A stretch of DNA of 64,000 bases from Costus lasius (lineage: Eukaryota > Streptophyta > Magnoliopsida > Zingiberales > Costaceae), in the NCBI GenBank assembly GCA_027563935.2, contig CM050449.1, forward strand, positions 17,196,735 through 17,260,734, given 5' to 3'. Position numbers and translations under genes: made by a program. The number at the start of each line of letters is the position of its first letter. Within the stretch, counting starts at the first letter, position 1. Shown piece after piece: positions 50,101-57,011 of the stretch. Under the pieces are notes generated by a model. It searched no databases and was not told the DNA's origin. It was given only the letters and a program-made list of their open reading frames with translations.

Positions 50101-53100
50101 TGTTATTTTGGATTCAACTTATTTAATATTTCCTTTTAATGATCAGTGATTTATACGTGAATAGGTCTTAGAGGGGCTATGGCTTTTGCCCTTGCTCTTC
50201 AATCTGTGCACGAACTTCCCAATGGACATGGCAAAATAATTTTGACTGCTACCACTGCCATTGTTGTTATAACAGTAAGTTGCCTTTATTGATAGTGTTT
50301 GACATAAATTCAAAGAGCCGGAGACTTTATTGTTATAACAGTAAGTTGCCTTTATTGATAGTGTTTCGTTTATTGTAGAGGATTATATGATCAAGCTGGG
50401 AGAATTTCCATCAAAAATTAGATTTTCCTATGTTATGAGGTTTTTTAACTGAAATTATTGTGAGAATGTTAGAAGATATGGTCTCAGTTGAAATATGTTG
50501 TAAAGAAAAAAGAAGAGGGTGTTTCTGTAAATCTTTTAATAGAGAGAAGAATAGGAAATTTATACAGATATATTTAAGGTATTGCTGTTTGTTGGCAATA
50601 GCACCAATCTAACTCCTATATGGTTTGCATAACCACATAGGTCGGTTCTCCGCTTCATGTTTCTATAATTGGCTTTATTAAGATAAAAGTTTGTGTTACT
50701 GAATTCTGAATGGTTTGTTAACTGGAGCTGTAGAAGTTTCTTTTGTTTTTTTTAATATCGATAGTTCAGGTGCTGCTGATTGGAGGTTCAACAGGAAGGA
50801 TGCTTGCAGCTTTGGAAGTCGTTGGTGATAGTCACGGTAACTCTCCTGGAGAGGTAAGTTTTATAAAGTAAATATTAAATTTCATGCATTCATGCATTCT
50901 TAACTGTCTTTTACTTCTTTCTTAAAGTTTATAATACTGTTCCAGTTTAGGTTCTAATTTGTCTTTTTAAGTAGGGGTGGGTAAATCTCCATTTCATAAA
51001 CATTGTAATGAAGTATAATGATTGTAAGCGCATACTTTCGGTGCTGAATGCACAACAGATACCTGTCACACCACATTAGTGAAAGCCATACACTATAATA
51101 AAATAGTCTGAGGCATGTAGACTACAAATATATGATCGTGTAAGCATCCAATTCCAAGTCACCATAATAAGAAACCGCTCATAATGTGCCTTCCAAATGA
51201 TTAACCACTTGGAGAACTTGGGAAGAGAATTATATGAAATTTTGTACATCCATAGTAGGAACTCCAACTCCAACGGTTTTGAAGATTATTAGACTGAATT
51301 ATTATAGGAACGAGGGCAAATCCACATCTCACTATCGGACCAATTTGACTGAAAAGAAATAATCAGTCTTGTGGCCAGAGCATGTTAAATCAAATACCAT
51401 ATTGCAAACAAAAAATGAATTTGGCCTTGGTTGACCAACCAAATTATAATTTCCCTTATCACTTTATGTTTCCAATAGTAAGTGACATTGTTACATGTGA
51501 TCCAATCAATTCACCTAGTTGCTCAACCAAGGTTTGAATATCCAGTCCGATCGGTTGTGCCGGTCAGTGGTTGTATCGGACGAAATCTCTATGGAACTGG
51601 ACGGAGAGAAAAAGAAAGAAGAAAGAAAAAGAGGAGGAAGAGGAAGAAGAAGAGAAAGAAGAGAGGCACTGCCACAACCAAGGTCTGCCCGCTCGCCTTT
51701 CTCCTCTTCCTCCTCCTTGCATCCGCCGCTCGCCTGTCCGCCTGCTTGTGCTCACACACGTCTACCGCGGATCTTTCTCCTTCCTCTCTTCTTCTCCTTT
51801 TTCTCTTTCTCCGTCCTAGTCGATGCTCAATTCCGCTGCTTCGTCCCCATGGTTTAGTCCGGACTTTCATTGGACTGGTCTGAACCAGAAAAACTAGTCG
51901 ATTCGGACCGATTTTAAAAACCTTGGGCTCAACCATTAATCCAGAGACATGGAGCTCAACCATATTATTAATGTCTGAGGTATAGAAGAGCTCAACCATT
52001 TAAAAACCTTGGTTTATAGTGTGATTGAGTACATTTACTTTTACCTTTTCACAAGATCCATTGGCGCACATGAATAGGCTTTCCTTGCCCTTCACCTACA
52101 TTGTCGAGAGCAGGGCTAGTTCCTTTATTTGTCTATTACATGAAGACTTGAACAAGAGTATATAAATCTCAAAACATGGACCATTTTGTGCGTAGATGCC
52201 TGCTTCACTCTCTCGCTAAAGTGCGAGAAAAAGCAAACAAGTTAAGCACAGGTCAATGCCCATCAGTCCATTGCAATAAGAAAACGTCAATAAGGACGTA
52301 TCCATTTCTTGGAAATGAACTTGTATTATATATTATAAGGATATATCTTGGTAGTTACTGCAGTCTCGTGGAAGTTCGATTGGAAATTCTTGGAAATATC
52401 GATACCCTTGCTCATAGATCTTACAATAAAACATCATCCTGAATGATATGTCTAAGCCTATCTTATTTGAAATTTCCAGTTTGGTCATGACGCCATAAGA
52501 TCTACACTCTGCCTTATTATGAACCGGAATTTTAAAATGCCTTCCACTGGCCTATCTGAGTTCACTATACATTCTAAATGTATGTTAAAATTACTCAAAT
52601 TCATAAATTGTATCTATTTGAGAAATAGGAACTTTGGAGCTGTACGGTTACCTCGAGGCATTTTAAACTAAACCGAGATCAGGCGTGTACCTAGTGAGTC
52701 AAATTGAGGTTCCTCTCTGTTTGATGATATGTACTTTTTTCAGATCCGAAGAAGTTGTAATACCAACCTCAAGTTTCTGAAATGTAGAGTTATATGCATG
52801 CTAGTAGGATGCATGTCTTTTGTTGGAAGCTAGAAAATTAGATGTTCCTTTTGCTTGAATTAAATTTATTTATATCTACTATGATTAATTTTATCGTTAA
52901 TATGTTGAAAGATGTTCCCAGCAGTAATGATTTTGTTTCGTAACTTTGTCTTGATTTATCGCCAAAGAATTTAGGGGCAAAATTGAGTTTGTATGGCGAT
53001 TCTTTCTTCCTGCCTGATGTATGGAGATTCTTATCTGAATAAAAATTTATTTGCGTGGTTGTATTAACTCAAAGTTCATTTACCTTGACATTTAGGAGAG

Positions 53101-53636
53101 TTTGGAAATGAACACTATCTACCATGGACCATCAGGTGATGAGGGAACTTCTTCAGGTAACAAGATAAGGATGAAACTCAAGGAATTCCAAAGGTGAAGT
53201 TGAAACCTTCGGCTTTTGTCTTTTTTTATTAGGTTGCTATTTTGTTAGTTACTTATTCTTTAATGCAATTCCTCTCCAGCACTGCCTCCTTCACTGCATT
53301 GGATAAGAATTATCTTACTCCCTTCTTTACGTCTCAAAATAATTTGGGCGCTGGTAAGAATATTTTGATTTAAGCGTTCCTGAACTTAAATCTACGGATT
53401 CCATTGTTAATTCTATGTAAGCTTTGCTGAAGGAAAAAAATCTTATACATATAATTATATCCTGTTGAATCTTTATTTTCTTTTCTCGGTTTCGTGAGAT
53501 GAAGTTTACTATTTGATGCACCGCAGGTGGAGCCCTGAAAGCTCGAGAACGAGAAGGTTACAAGTCTATGATTGAACCTTACAATTTTCTTTTTAGAATC
53601 ACGAAGATAAGAGATGCTTGGGTAGATCTTCGATAG
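23534..53636 (+). CDS. NHX6: Endosomal Na+(K+)/H+ antiporter, NHX5/NHX6 class, 22 exons
   Basis: Exons: 23534-23726, 25224-25275, 25366-25425, 25522-25546, 25639-25724, 25811-25922, 26679-26741, 26846-26865, 26957-27054, 46624-46652, 48051-48082, 48172-48219, 48327-48387, 48459-48556, 48633-48708, 48812-48831, 49989-50086, 50165-50274, 50770-50853, 53096-53193, 53280-53353, 53527-53636. All phases agree: 1647 nt, 548 residues plus stop, close to the family length. The protein is a multi-span antiporter of Golgi, TGN and endosome that exchanges K+ or Na+ for H+ and sets lumen pH for trafficking. Visible marks: the amiloride-type motif [12 protein letters not shown] (about residues 90-102), TTDPVTV (D167), GESVLNDAM (E191, N195, D196) and [12 protein letters not shown] in the last membrane part. 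The soluble tail contains [11 protein letters not shown] and LTPFFTSQN. Introns 3 and 10 are AT-AC; intron 15 has U12-like signals. Intron 9 is 19.6 kb of nested transposons, yet the exon frame is undamaged. NHX5 and NHX6 cannot be told apart here, so the symbol is a class label. Confidence 0.94.
25426..25521 (+). other. AT-AC U12-type intron (NHX intron 3, 96 bp)
   Basis: There is no usable GT donor after the PPII codons. The sequence ATATCCTAAT starts at 25426, matching the U12 donor consensus ATATCCTY. The intron ends in ...TTTCTAC, and TTGCTTGAC (25502-25511 region, branch A at 25510) fits the U12 branch consensus TTCCTTRAY, 11 bases before the splice. Joining TT to TCAG gives [13 protein letters not shown] exactly as in other NHX5/6 proteins. 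Confidence 0.92.
27310..27502 (+). repeat. 5' LTR of Copia 1
   Basis: Matches the 3' LTR start at 41469 (ttaggattatt...tacttaag...ggata) and its end at 46132-46178 (taattattcaatgaattatt...ccttct). The terminal TG has decayed to AG at this end. About 190 bp, short for a Copia LTR; internal deletions are likely. Confidence 0.75.
27580..27843. mobile_element. MITE of the CAAGGTTT family with perfect 8-bp TSD (copy 4)
   Basis: The 8-mer GGACCAAC flanks both sides exactly (27572-27579 and 27844-27851). The ends (CAAGAAATAAAAGTCCGG / CCGTTTTCCAATCCTTG) are inverted repeats with inner ggtacagtaccggtccgg palindromes. The GC-rich core includes gcttccagcgagcggaagc. It sits inside the Copia 1 leader. 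Confidence 0.92.
28680..31254 (+). pseudogene. Degenerate Copia 1 gag-pol (integrase and first part of RT)
   Basis: No frame is open for long, but protein-level resemblance can be followed: a CxxCxLG-like stretch near 29810 ([18 protein letters not shown]), the integrase-like HQTTCPY at about 30177, an AERK-like remnant at about 30220 and the RT motif [19 protein letters not shown] at 30978-31034. It stops where the Gypsy element is inserted at 31255-31259. Confidence 0.7.
31260..32250 (-). repeat. 3' LTR (991 bp) of the gag-protease Gypsy element
   Basis: Opens (plus-strand view) TATCACGCCCACTTTATT and ends gattgcacctaaca. The same sequence recurs as 33950-34424 plus 36625-37074. The minus-strand reading starts TGTTAGGTGCAATC and ends GGGCGTGATA (originally TGACA). 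The several overlapping open frames here, on both strands, are LTR shadows. Confidence 0.9.
32529..33715 (-). pseudogene. Gypsy gag (capsid, zinc knuckle) and aspartic protease
   Basis: The gag portion reads [16 protein letters not shown], then (after a stop at about 33520) [17 protein letters not shown], then the conserved block [12 protein letters not shown] and [31 protein letters not shown] knuckle-like remnant precedes the protease, where [19 protein letters not shown] carries the catalytic DTG and [11 protein letters not shown] the conserved flap-side motif. These are usual plant Gypsy gag-protease signatures. In-frame stops in gag and one near the protease end mean it is inactive. Confidence 0.85.
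34425..35100 (-). mobile_element. LTR fragment related to the 41.7-43.8 kb Gypsy family
   Basis: Shares in order ggaagcaaag...gttagccaaaaagctaa, gtggttcc...gtggaacgac and tgtccaaaagacaa...ccggcaacca with the left arm at 41659-42697 (ggagttagcaaaaatgctaa, gtggaacaac, tgtccgaacacaac). Orientation is minus. No internal domain is attached. Confidence 0.65.
35105..36620 (+). mobile_element. 5'-truncated Copia element (Copia 2): RT end, RNase H and 3' LTR
   Basis: Starts inside RT ([16 protein letters not shown] at about 35135), continues with [17 protein letters not shown], the catalytic YVDD motif, and [10 protein letters not shown]. Near 35600 about 20 bases are missing (YRQLVG joined to RPDISF) and the frame shifts. 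RNase H is then open to 36230 ([41 protein letters not shown]). A polypurine tract (gaggggggat) at 36231-36240 leads into the 3' LTR with tataaaagg at about 36349. Younger than Copia 1, as its frames are nearly intact. Confidence 0.88.
37080..37680 (+). pseudogene. Copia 1 RT end and RNase H remnant, left of the hAT insertion
   Basis: [12 protein letters not shown] at 37198, LVTWRSK-like FVTWKSKT near 37410, then [33 protein letters not shown] and [13 protein letters not shown]. These align in order with Copia RNase H (GICEMLWLKNLLEELGF, KHVEVDRHFI). It breaks at the hAT target duplication CTAAAGAT. Confidence 0.8.
37689..37975. repeat. Left GC-rich subterminal array of the hAT element
   Basis: Dense repeats of ggcccg, cgggcc and ggcacgg on both strands over about 280 bp. 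Open frames of Gly/Pro/Arg-rich peptides here are artefacts. In hAT elements such arrays are the transposase binding sites. Confidence 0.85.
38592..40727 (+). CDS. hAT transposase with BED zinc finger
   Basis: 711 codons without interruption, start ATG at 38592, stop TAA at 40725-40727. The N-terminus is acidic and Gln/Pro-rich. A BED-type zinc finger lies at residues about 85-130 (C104, C107, H125, H129) and would bind the subterminal repeats. The RNase H-fold catalytic core has D231 (in TYDIWTSN) and D298 (in SFDNASNN), a conserved CxCH (ACHILNLCV, about 328) and E647 (VASESCFS). The hAT dimerisation region spans about 620-685 ([40 protein letters not shown]). It resembles RICESLEEPER-like proteins, but with its own inverted repeats and TSD it is a mobile copy, not a domesticated gene. 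Codon use is strikingly A/T-rich in the centre (39030-40480) and normal at both ends. Whether it is expressed is unknown. Confidence 0.95.
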   Translation: MAGLNNTWDLLPWEIEAFEQELMGTNTNPVMPPDQDQDANPPPYDPNQQQQDHVEFEPTNTMQGEEGCSANPHESTVSGSRKRTSDVWKSFDVVMINGEERASCKKCKKVLTCKSSGGTGHLTLHIRSHQTQIDRAQATLNLSSSSFKIFNYSTEVLRKELAKFIVWDEQPFSLAENYKFEKFIHKSLQPKYKKVSRQTMRRDAIKIFSEYKTNLLQVLITLTSCISLTYDIWTSNHSDQSYMCITAHWIDSEFFIQKRIIAFKIFEYPHTANAIVRQFHSILHSYNIINKIFSISFDNASNNDSAIDKLKRLLNPIFNGAFFHIRCACHILNLCVQDGIREVDEHVTKLRNAVRFVTSSTSRNQDFRQICKSYGLSYKKFKLDIKTRWNSTYDMLTTCFPFKDPLTLFYNERMPDGNIEENDWDKAKLLHNILEIFYNASTHLSGVYYPTSCLILEHLVLISEMFSQYRHDENVFQVILKMETKFKKYWKNISPLYCLASIMDPRLKLEGIHILLDEYYKNMELEGVDEKKNEISTLLDEMYNVYNLKFGNTMNPTSSQTNVSTSKNITGRIRSILNRKGTSTSRSSNFNELTFFLENNHTSLLTEEQIDNFDILSWWRLQGKSYPVVSAMARDLLTPPVSTVASESCFSAGGRVLDEKRSRMNEESVEMCICLKDWLDAEDRLQDKGGHSTSSDDDEQSLGSASGSNNG
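40995..41364. repeat. Right GC-rich subterminal array of the hAT element
   Basis: About 350 bp of ggcccgcgggcc, ggcccgcgtgccg and gccgtgcc words ending in the inverted terminal repeat. The tract 40735-40805 before it has gttgtaaaaagag-type short repeats and may be the 3' UTR. Confidence 0.85.
41373..41468 (+). pseudogene. Copia 1 RNase H C-terminus, right of the hAT insertion
   Basis: Continues the RNase H ending after the duplicated CTAAAGAT: the codons for [16 protein letters not shown] fit the usual ...FxxLxDKLGM(I/V) end. The purine tract gtgggagtg at 41462-41470 abuts the 3' LTR start ttaggattatt. Confidence 0.7.
41659..43776. mobile_element. Two head-to-head Gypsy LTRs forming a 1-kb inverted repeat
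   Basis: Left arm 41659-42697 (minus orientation, outer end TGTCATGCCCCAAC) and right arm 42818-43776 (plus orientation, outer end GTTGGGGCATGATA) pair along their whole length, for example tcgggtgtgg-poor but clear blocks gtgttggacgcaat, aattatttgtgcatatttga and catgcaaataatttgagatg with their inverses. A 120-bp unpaired spacer (42698-42817) separates them. Divergence between arms is moderate. They lie in the 3' LTR of Copia 1. Confidence 0.88.
43777..45200 (+). pseudogene. Gypsy gag remnant following the right-hand LTR
   Basis: A decayed primer-binding site (ttgatatcaaaggt, from the tggtatcagagc type) at about 43783 follows the LTR. Gag homology: [35 protein letters not shown] and then two zinc-knuckle-like segments ([15 protein letters not shown] and [14 protein letters not shown], about 44915-45015), then Gln-rich [12 protein letters not shown]. 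Several in-frame stops. No pol region follows, so this copy is truncated. Confidence 0.8.
45201..46094. other. Degraded repeat DNA between Gypsy remnant and Copia 1 3' LTR end
   Basis: AT-rich filler to 45600, then a region (about 45620-46060) with cggtattgtaccggatgg, aaccggtccctac and GC-richer sequence between, probably a further decayed CAAGGTTT-family MITE; its ends could not be fixed. The 90-codon frame at 45740-46012 lies in this core and is not considered a gene. Confidence 0.5.
47039..47371. mobile_element. MITE of the CAAGGTTT family (copy 5), with (ATAC/AT)n core
   Basis: Starts CAAGGTTTGTAATACTGG and ends with ...GATACTTTAAGCCTTATG. Flanks GATAGAGT / GGTAGACT agree at 6 of 8 positions, an old target duplication. 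The core (47114-47282) is an atatac/gtatgcatgc microsatellite. It lies in the second AT-AC intron of NHX. Confidence 0.78.
47114..47282. repeat. (TA)/(CATA)n microsatellite
   Basis: About 170 bp of atatatac, gtatgcatgcatgc and acatatatat units. It generates Tyr/Ile/Met-rich frames on both strands that are not genes. Confidence 0.95.
48709..48811 (+). other. Probable U12-type GT-AG intron (NHX intron 15, 103 bp)
   Basis: The donor GTATCCTCGC resembles the U12 GT-AG consensus GTATCCTTY. Upstream of the acceptor there is a perfect TCCTTAAC (48781-48788, 23 bases from the end) and a closer variant TTCTTGAT. Splicing joins FFSI to LFIAVAR in phase 0. The donor is poor for U2. Assignment is less certain than for the two AT-AC introns because the perfect branch motif is rather far from the acceptor. 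Confidence 0.65.
48832..49988 (+). other. NHX intron 16
   Basis: Donor GTACAG and acceptor atttgaag; phase 2 joins AVA-R to [11 protein letters not shown]-rich, no repeat family or gene recognised in its 1157 bp. Confidence 0.85.
50264..50366 (+). repeat. 37-bp direct duplication copying an NHX splice donor
   Basis: The 37 bases from ttgttataacagtaagttg through attgatagtgttt occur at 50264-50300 and again at 50330-50366. The first copy contains the last bases of exon 18 and its donor (ACA|GTAAGT); the second is a decoy copy inside intron 18, 66 bp downstream. Confidence 0.92.
50854..53095 (+). other. NHX intron 19 (2.2 kb)
   Basis: Donor GTAAGT, acceptor catttag. Holds the CAAGGTTT-family MITE at 51528-51925 followed by two more short gctcaaccat repeats (51955 and 51989). 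No gene otherwise. Confidence 0.85.
51528..51925. mobile_element. MITE of the CAAGGTTT family (copy 6)
   Basis: CAAGGTTTGAATATCCAGTC at the left; TCGGACCGATTTTAAAAACCTTG at the right, inverted repeats in outline (shared outer bases). The flanks tgctcaac and ggctcaac match at 7 of 8 bases. The core is a purine-rich stretch (gaagaagagaaag) followed by pyrimidine-rich DNA; open frames on both strands here are shadows. Confidence 0.82.
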
Positions 53637-55722
53637 TAAAAGGAAAAAAATATATACACGACAATGATGATGGCGGGGCTTTGCCTGCGCAAACCCTGAA
53701 ATTCTTTGCTAATTTCTTAGATTTCACTTACCCATTTAACATCAGCTGAGCTATACATGAAAGCAATTTCGTTTCTTCTGAAGAGCTAATGATCGTCGTA
53801 CACTGATTCTTTCAAGGGTATCTCTGTAAAATAGATTACGCACGTGGTTCTTAAAAAATGCGGCACACCGTGCTTTTACGTTGGACAGTATCGTAAATCA
53901 CCACGTCATGCATAATTAATCTCAGGTAGCTCAGTAATCAAGTTCATGCGTTTTAACATCAAATTTCTTTTTTTTTTCGCATGCAATCCAGGTTACACAA
54001 ATGTTCTTTCTTTAGAGGACACCCATTCTTCAGTCAAAGAGGACGACTACTCACGTCAAAAGAAGAGATACAAAAAAAACAAGGAAAATGGGTAAAAAAT
54101 TTTCAATGCAAATGATCAATCTTTTGTTTGATCTGCAGACAATCCAGATGAACGTTTCTTTTTTTCTTTCAATTAATACAATCCATTGGCTCCTGCTTGG
54201 TACTACAATCGAGCTTCACCATTATAAATTCATTTTTATTTATTATATTATATACCATTGAAAAATGTAAACATTCTCCACTTTAATAAAGTTAAATAAA
54301 ATTATACTAGTCAATTCATTATCTAATTTGTTGCATCAAATTCTTGATATAATTATACATATTACTAGAGAGGATTATCATAGGTATTGCTAGAGAGCAT
54401 AATTTGCTTGTATAATTTAGTTATATACTAATCAATTACATTGGATTTACGAATCATAATTTAATTATATAATTGATCCTTTCTTTGTGCAAAATTTAAT
54501 AGTTATAATAATGCGCGGAAGCGCATTACTATGTCTAATCATTGCTTGTTAAGTCTTAGTTCAAGATCCAATAATCAAAGCATTATATTATAAAAAAATC
54601 AGTCTAAATAACTAATAATATAACATCATACACCTGTCGTTTAAGGATCTAAATAATCTCGTGATATAATTGATTGCTCAAACTGACTCCAAATTATGAT
54701 AATCGAAGAACTATACTATAATTAATTCATAATGGAAGAGAAGAAATGTTGTAAAAAATAATGCCAAAAGTGGAAAGAAAGAAATATTACAATTTGGAAA
54801 ATGCAAATAATTTTTTTTAAAAAAAAAGTTTAGAAAGGAGCACTGAGGAAATTGCACAATCTAAAGGCAACTATTTGTCCTTTGTTGCAAGATGATAGAA
54901 GAATGAAATCGAAATGAGTATCTGTTCCTAATAAATAAATAATTTAGACAAAAAAAAATACAATAGTATAATGAGTAATCATTATATTGGTGGAACTTTT
55001 TGGGCTCCCCACCTGCGGGCGCGTTTTGGTTGACTAATTTAAAAGATAATCAGCAATCCAAACACAGGTCCAAAATAGCAAAATCTTTTAAATGAGTAAT
55101 CAGAGATCACAAAAGGAGTCAAACAAAGGTCTAAAAAAAGCAAATCGCCGCACACGTCCCTGCATGTATCTGATGGCAGAAGCATGCAACTTTGCCGTAA
55201 ACAGATGACGTAATTAACATTTGTCTGCAAGCAAAACATCGAGTTGAATGCTTTGTGATTGCCAACCTTCCAGTTCTTCATGCAACTCTGAAAAAATTTC
55301 CAATACAATGAAATACTTTTGAATTGTTCGTCGTACAGATAAAAAGTGTTGAATTGACTTGGACTCACCAGATTAGCAGTAAACTTTTTGCATGATAAAA
55401 GCAGCGACAACGGTCCCATTCAAGTTGCTGTTTAGAAATTTGGAAGGTGGAATTCTTAGAACAATTAATCAAATGCTGTGCAGCAAATGATCTTTCGATG
55501 GCCCTGTGAAGTGTGAAAAAAGTTGGTCGCAACTCGCGCAACTTACAAGACAAGGCAGGCAATTTCTAACTCGAAGGCGAGAAAAAAAAGTAAAGGCGTT
55601 GGGAGAAATGGTGAGCATTGCTTGAACAGTTGTATAATTATTCTGTTTCTAGTAACTCTTTAGCTGTACACAAGGAAAGAGAGTAGAAAGGGGGAAAACC
55701 CGAACAAGATTTGGGGCAAGCA
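53637..55722. other. Intergenic region between NHX and the NFRKB-like gene
   Basis: 3' UTR of NHX followed by AT-rich DNA and the promoter and leader of the next gene. Minus-strand open frames at 55039-55562 total about 190 codons in two frames but match nothing I know and have no splice-linked partners. No repeat of note. Confidence 0.7.
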
Positions 55723-57009
55723 ATGAGGCGCTGTGTGGATCATTTGTCCTTTCGCTTCCTTCTCCGAACCCTAACGAGCCAGCAGTCTTCCCACGAAGGT
55801 AGGTGCTATCCGATCTTGCCCCATCTGTTCATGCTTCGATCTTTGTCGTCTCACTTCAGGCGAAAGGAGGGATCTTTCCTGCTGTTTGGGGGTAAATTAT
55901 GTGGGGGTTCTTTGTGGTTCCTATCTGATTTGGTATACATGGTTGGATTTGCATTTCTGATATCTTGATCCATTGATATGGAGAACAGTTTAGGCGTCGA
56001 ACTGTTTTCTGTAGAAATTTTTTGTTCTTCCTCTACTTTTTCCTAGACCTCTCCGATTACATGTTTTACTTTGAAATTCGATGCCAAGATGATTTTCCTT
56101 TTTGTGGAATTTATAAGATTCGCGGGTTCTTGACGTTTGCTTAAAGATTGTTCTTGGCTTTTGTTTAGGATGCAATTTTTTTTATTCACCACATTCTGTG
56201 AACCCAAATTTTATTTTGAATCTCGTCCATGTTGTTTCAACCAATGGCTGCTTGCACTCCCAGTTGCGCCTATCTTTGTTTTGATTTGGAGAAACTTTGT
56301 CAATATGAAAATCTGTTTGCTTTTCAATAATTAGTGTTGTAGGATAAGACAAGAAGACAGAGTATCTGTTGTTAGATATTAGTTGGTGGAAGTTGCTCAT
56401 GAAATACGAGAGAAATTAAGTTAATAATGCTACATATTTTTGAAATTTTTAATAATTGTCTCTTGCTTATTGACATTGTCTTGTAATTTCAATGTATCCT
56501 GAAGTACCTATAATTGAGGTGATCGTGAATTGCCACAATTACTAGGTAGATTGTTCGGTTACCAGACTATTTTCCTTTGGTCGGAAGAATGTGAAACTTT
56601 TATTTTACTGGGCTCTGAATCATAATATTGAAGTGATCATGTGATTAAACTGGCATTGGTTATGTTTGTTCTTATTAGTGTTTTGGTAGGTGTTCTTTTT
56701 TCTATGCTGTTCGGTCCTGGTTGAGTTCTGAACCAGGAGCTAACCTTGGCAATGCATAGAACATGACTTTTTTTTTTGTATATATCACATACCCTGCATA
56801 CATGTAAATATCCCGTGCATGTGCAGTTCAAGTGTTGGTAAATATCATTGTGAACTAATTTTTTGTCTTGTTGTTTTGTTCAAAATGTATTTTCTTTAAC
56901 TTATAACTTTCTACTTTTCAGTAATTTGCTTGCCTGAGTTTAAGATTTTCTGCAAGAGATTGTAGCCTCTCTCATGGTTATTTCAGTGTCCAATTGGCCC
57001 CCGTGGTAA
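55723..57009 (+). promoter_or_regulatory. 5' leader with intron and a 33-codon upstream ORF
   Basis: The leader exon has an ATG at 55723 (MRRCVDHLSFRFLLRTL...). With donor GTAGGT at 55799 and acceptor tttcag ending 56986, phase 1 joins ...SSHE to VSNWPPW and stops at TAA 57007-57009. The main ATG (57012) follows after two bases. The upstream ORF could reduce translation or depend on reinitiation. The exon border is inferred from splice motifs only. Confidence 0.6.
55799..56986 (+). other. 5'-UTR intron of the NFRKB-like gene
   Basis: Donor CGAAG|GTAGGTGC, acceptor with tacttttcag... and finally ttatttcag. It is T-rich as plant introns are. Several short frames on both strands, none recognisable. 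Leader introns of this size are common in plant housekeeping genes. Confidence 0.7.
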
Positions 57010-57011
57010 GA

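Noticed and set aside
51482..51999. Several overlapping frames up to 136 codons
   Set aside because: They overlap the purine/pyrimidine core of a MITE with a target duplication and lie in an NHX intron.
55039..55562. Minus-strand frames of 126 and 65 codons as a small gene
   Set aside because: Different frames, no recognisable domain, no clear splice link; left as unassigned intergenic DNA.
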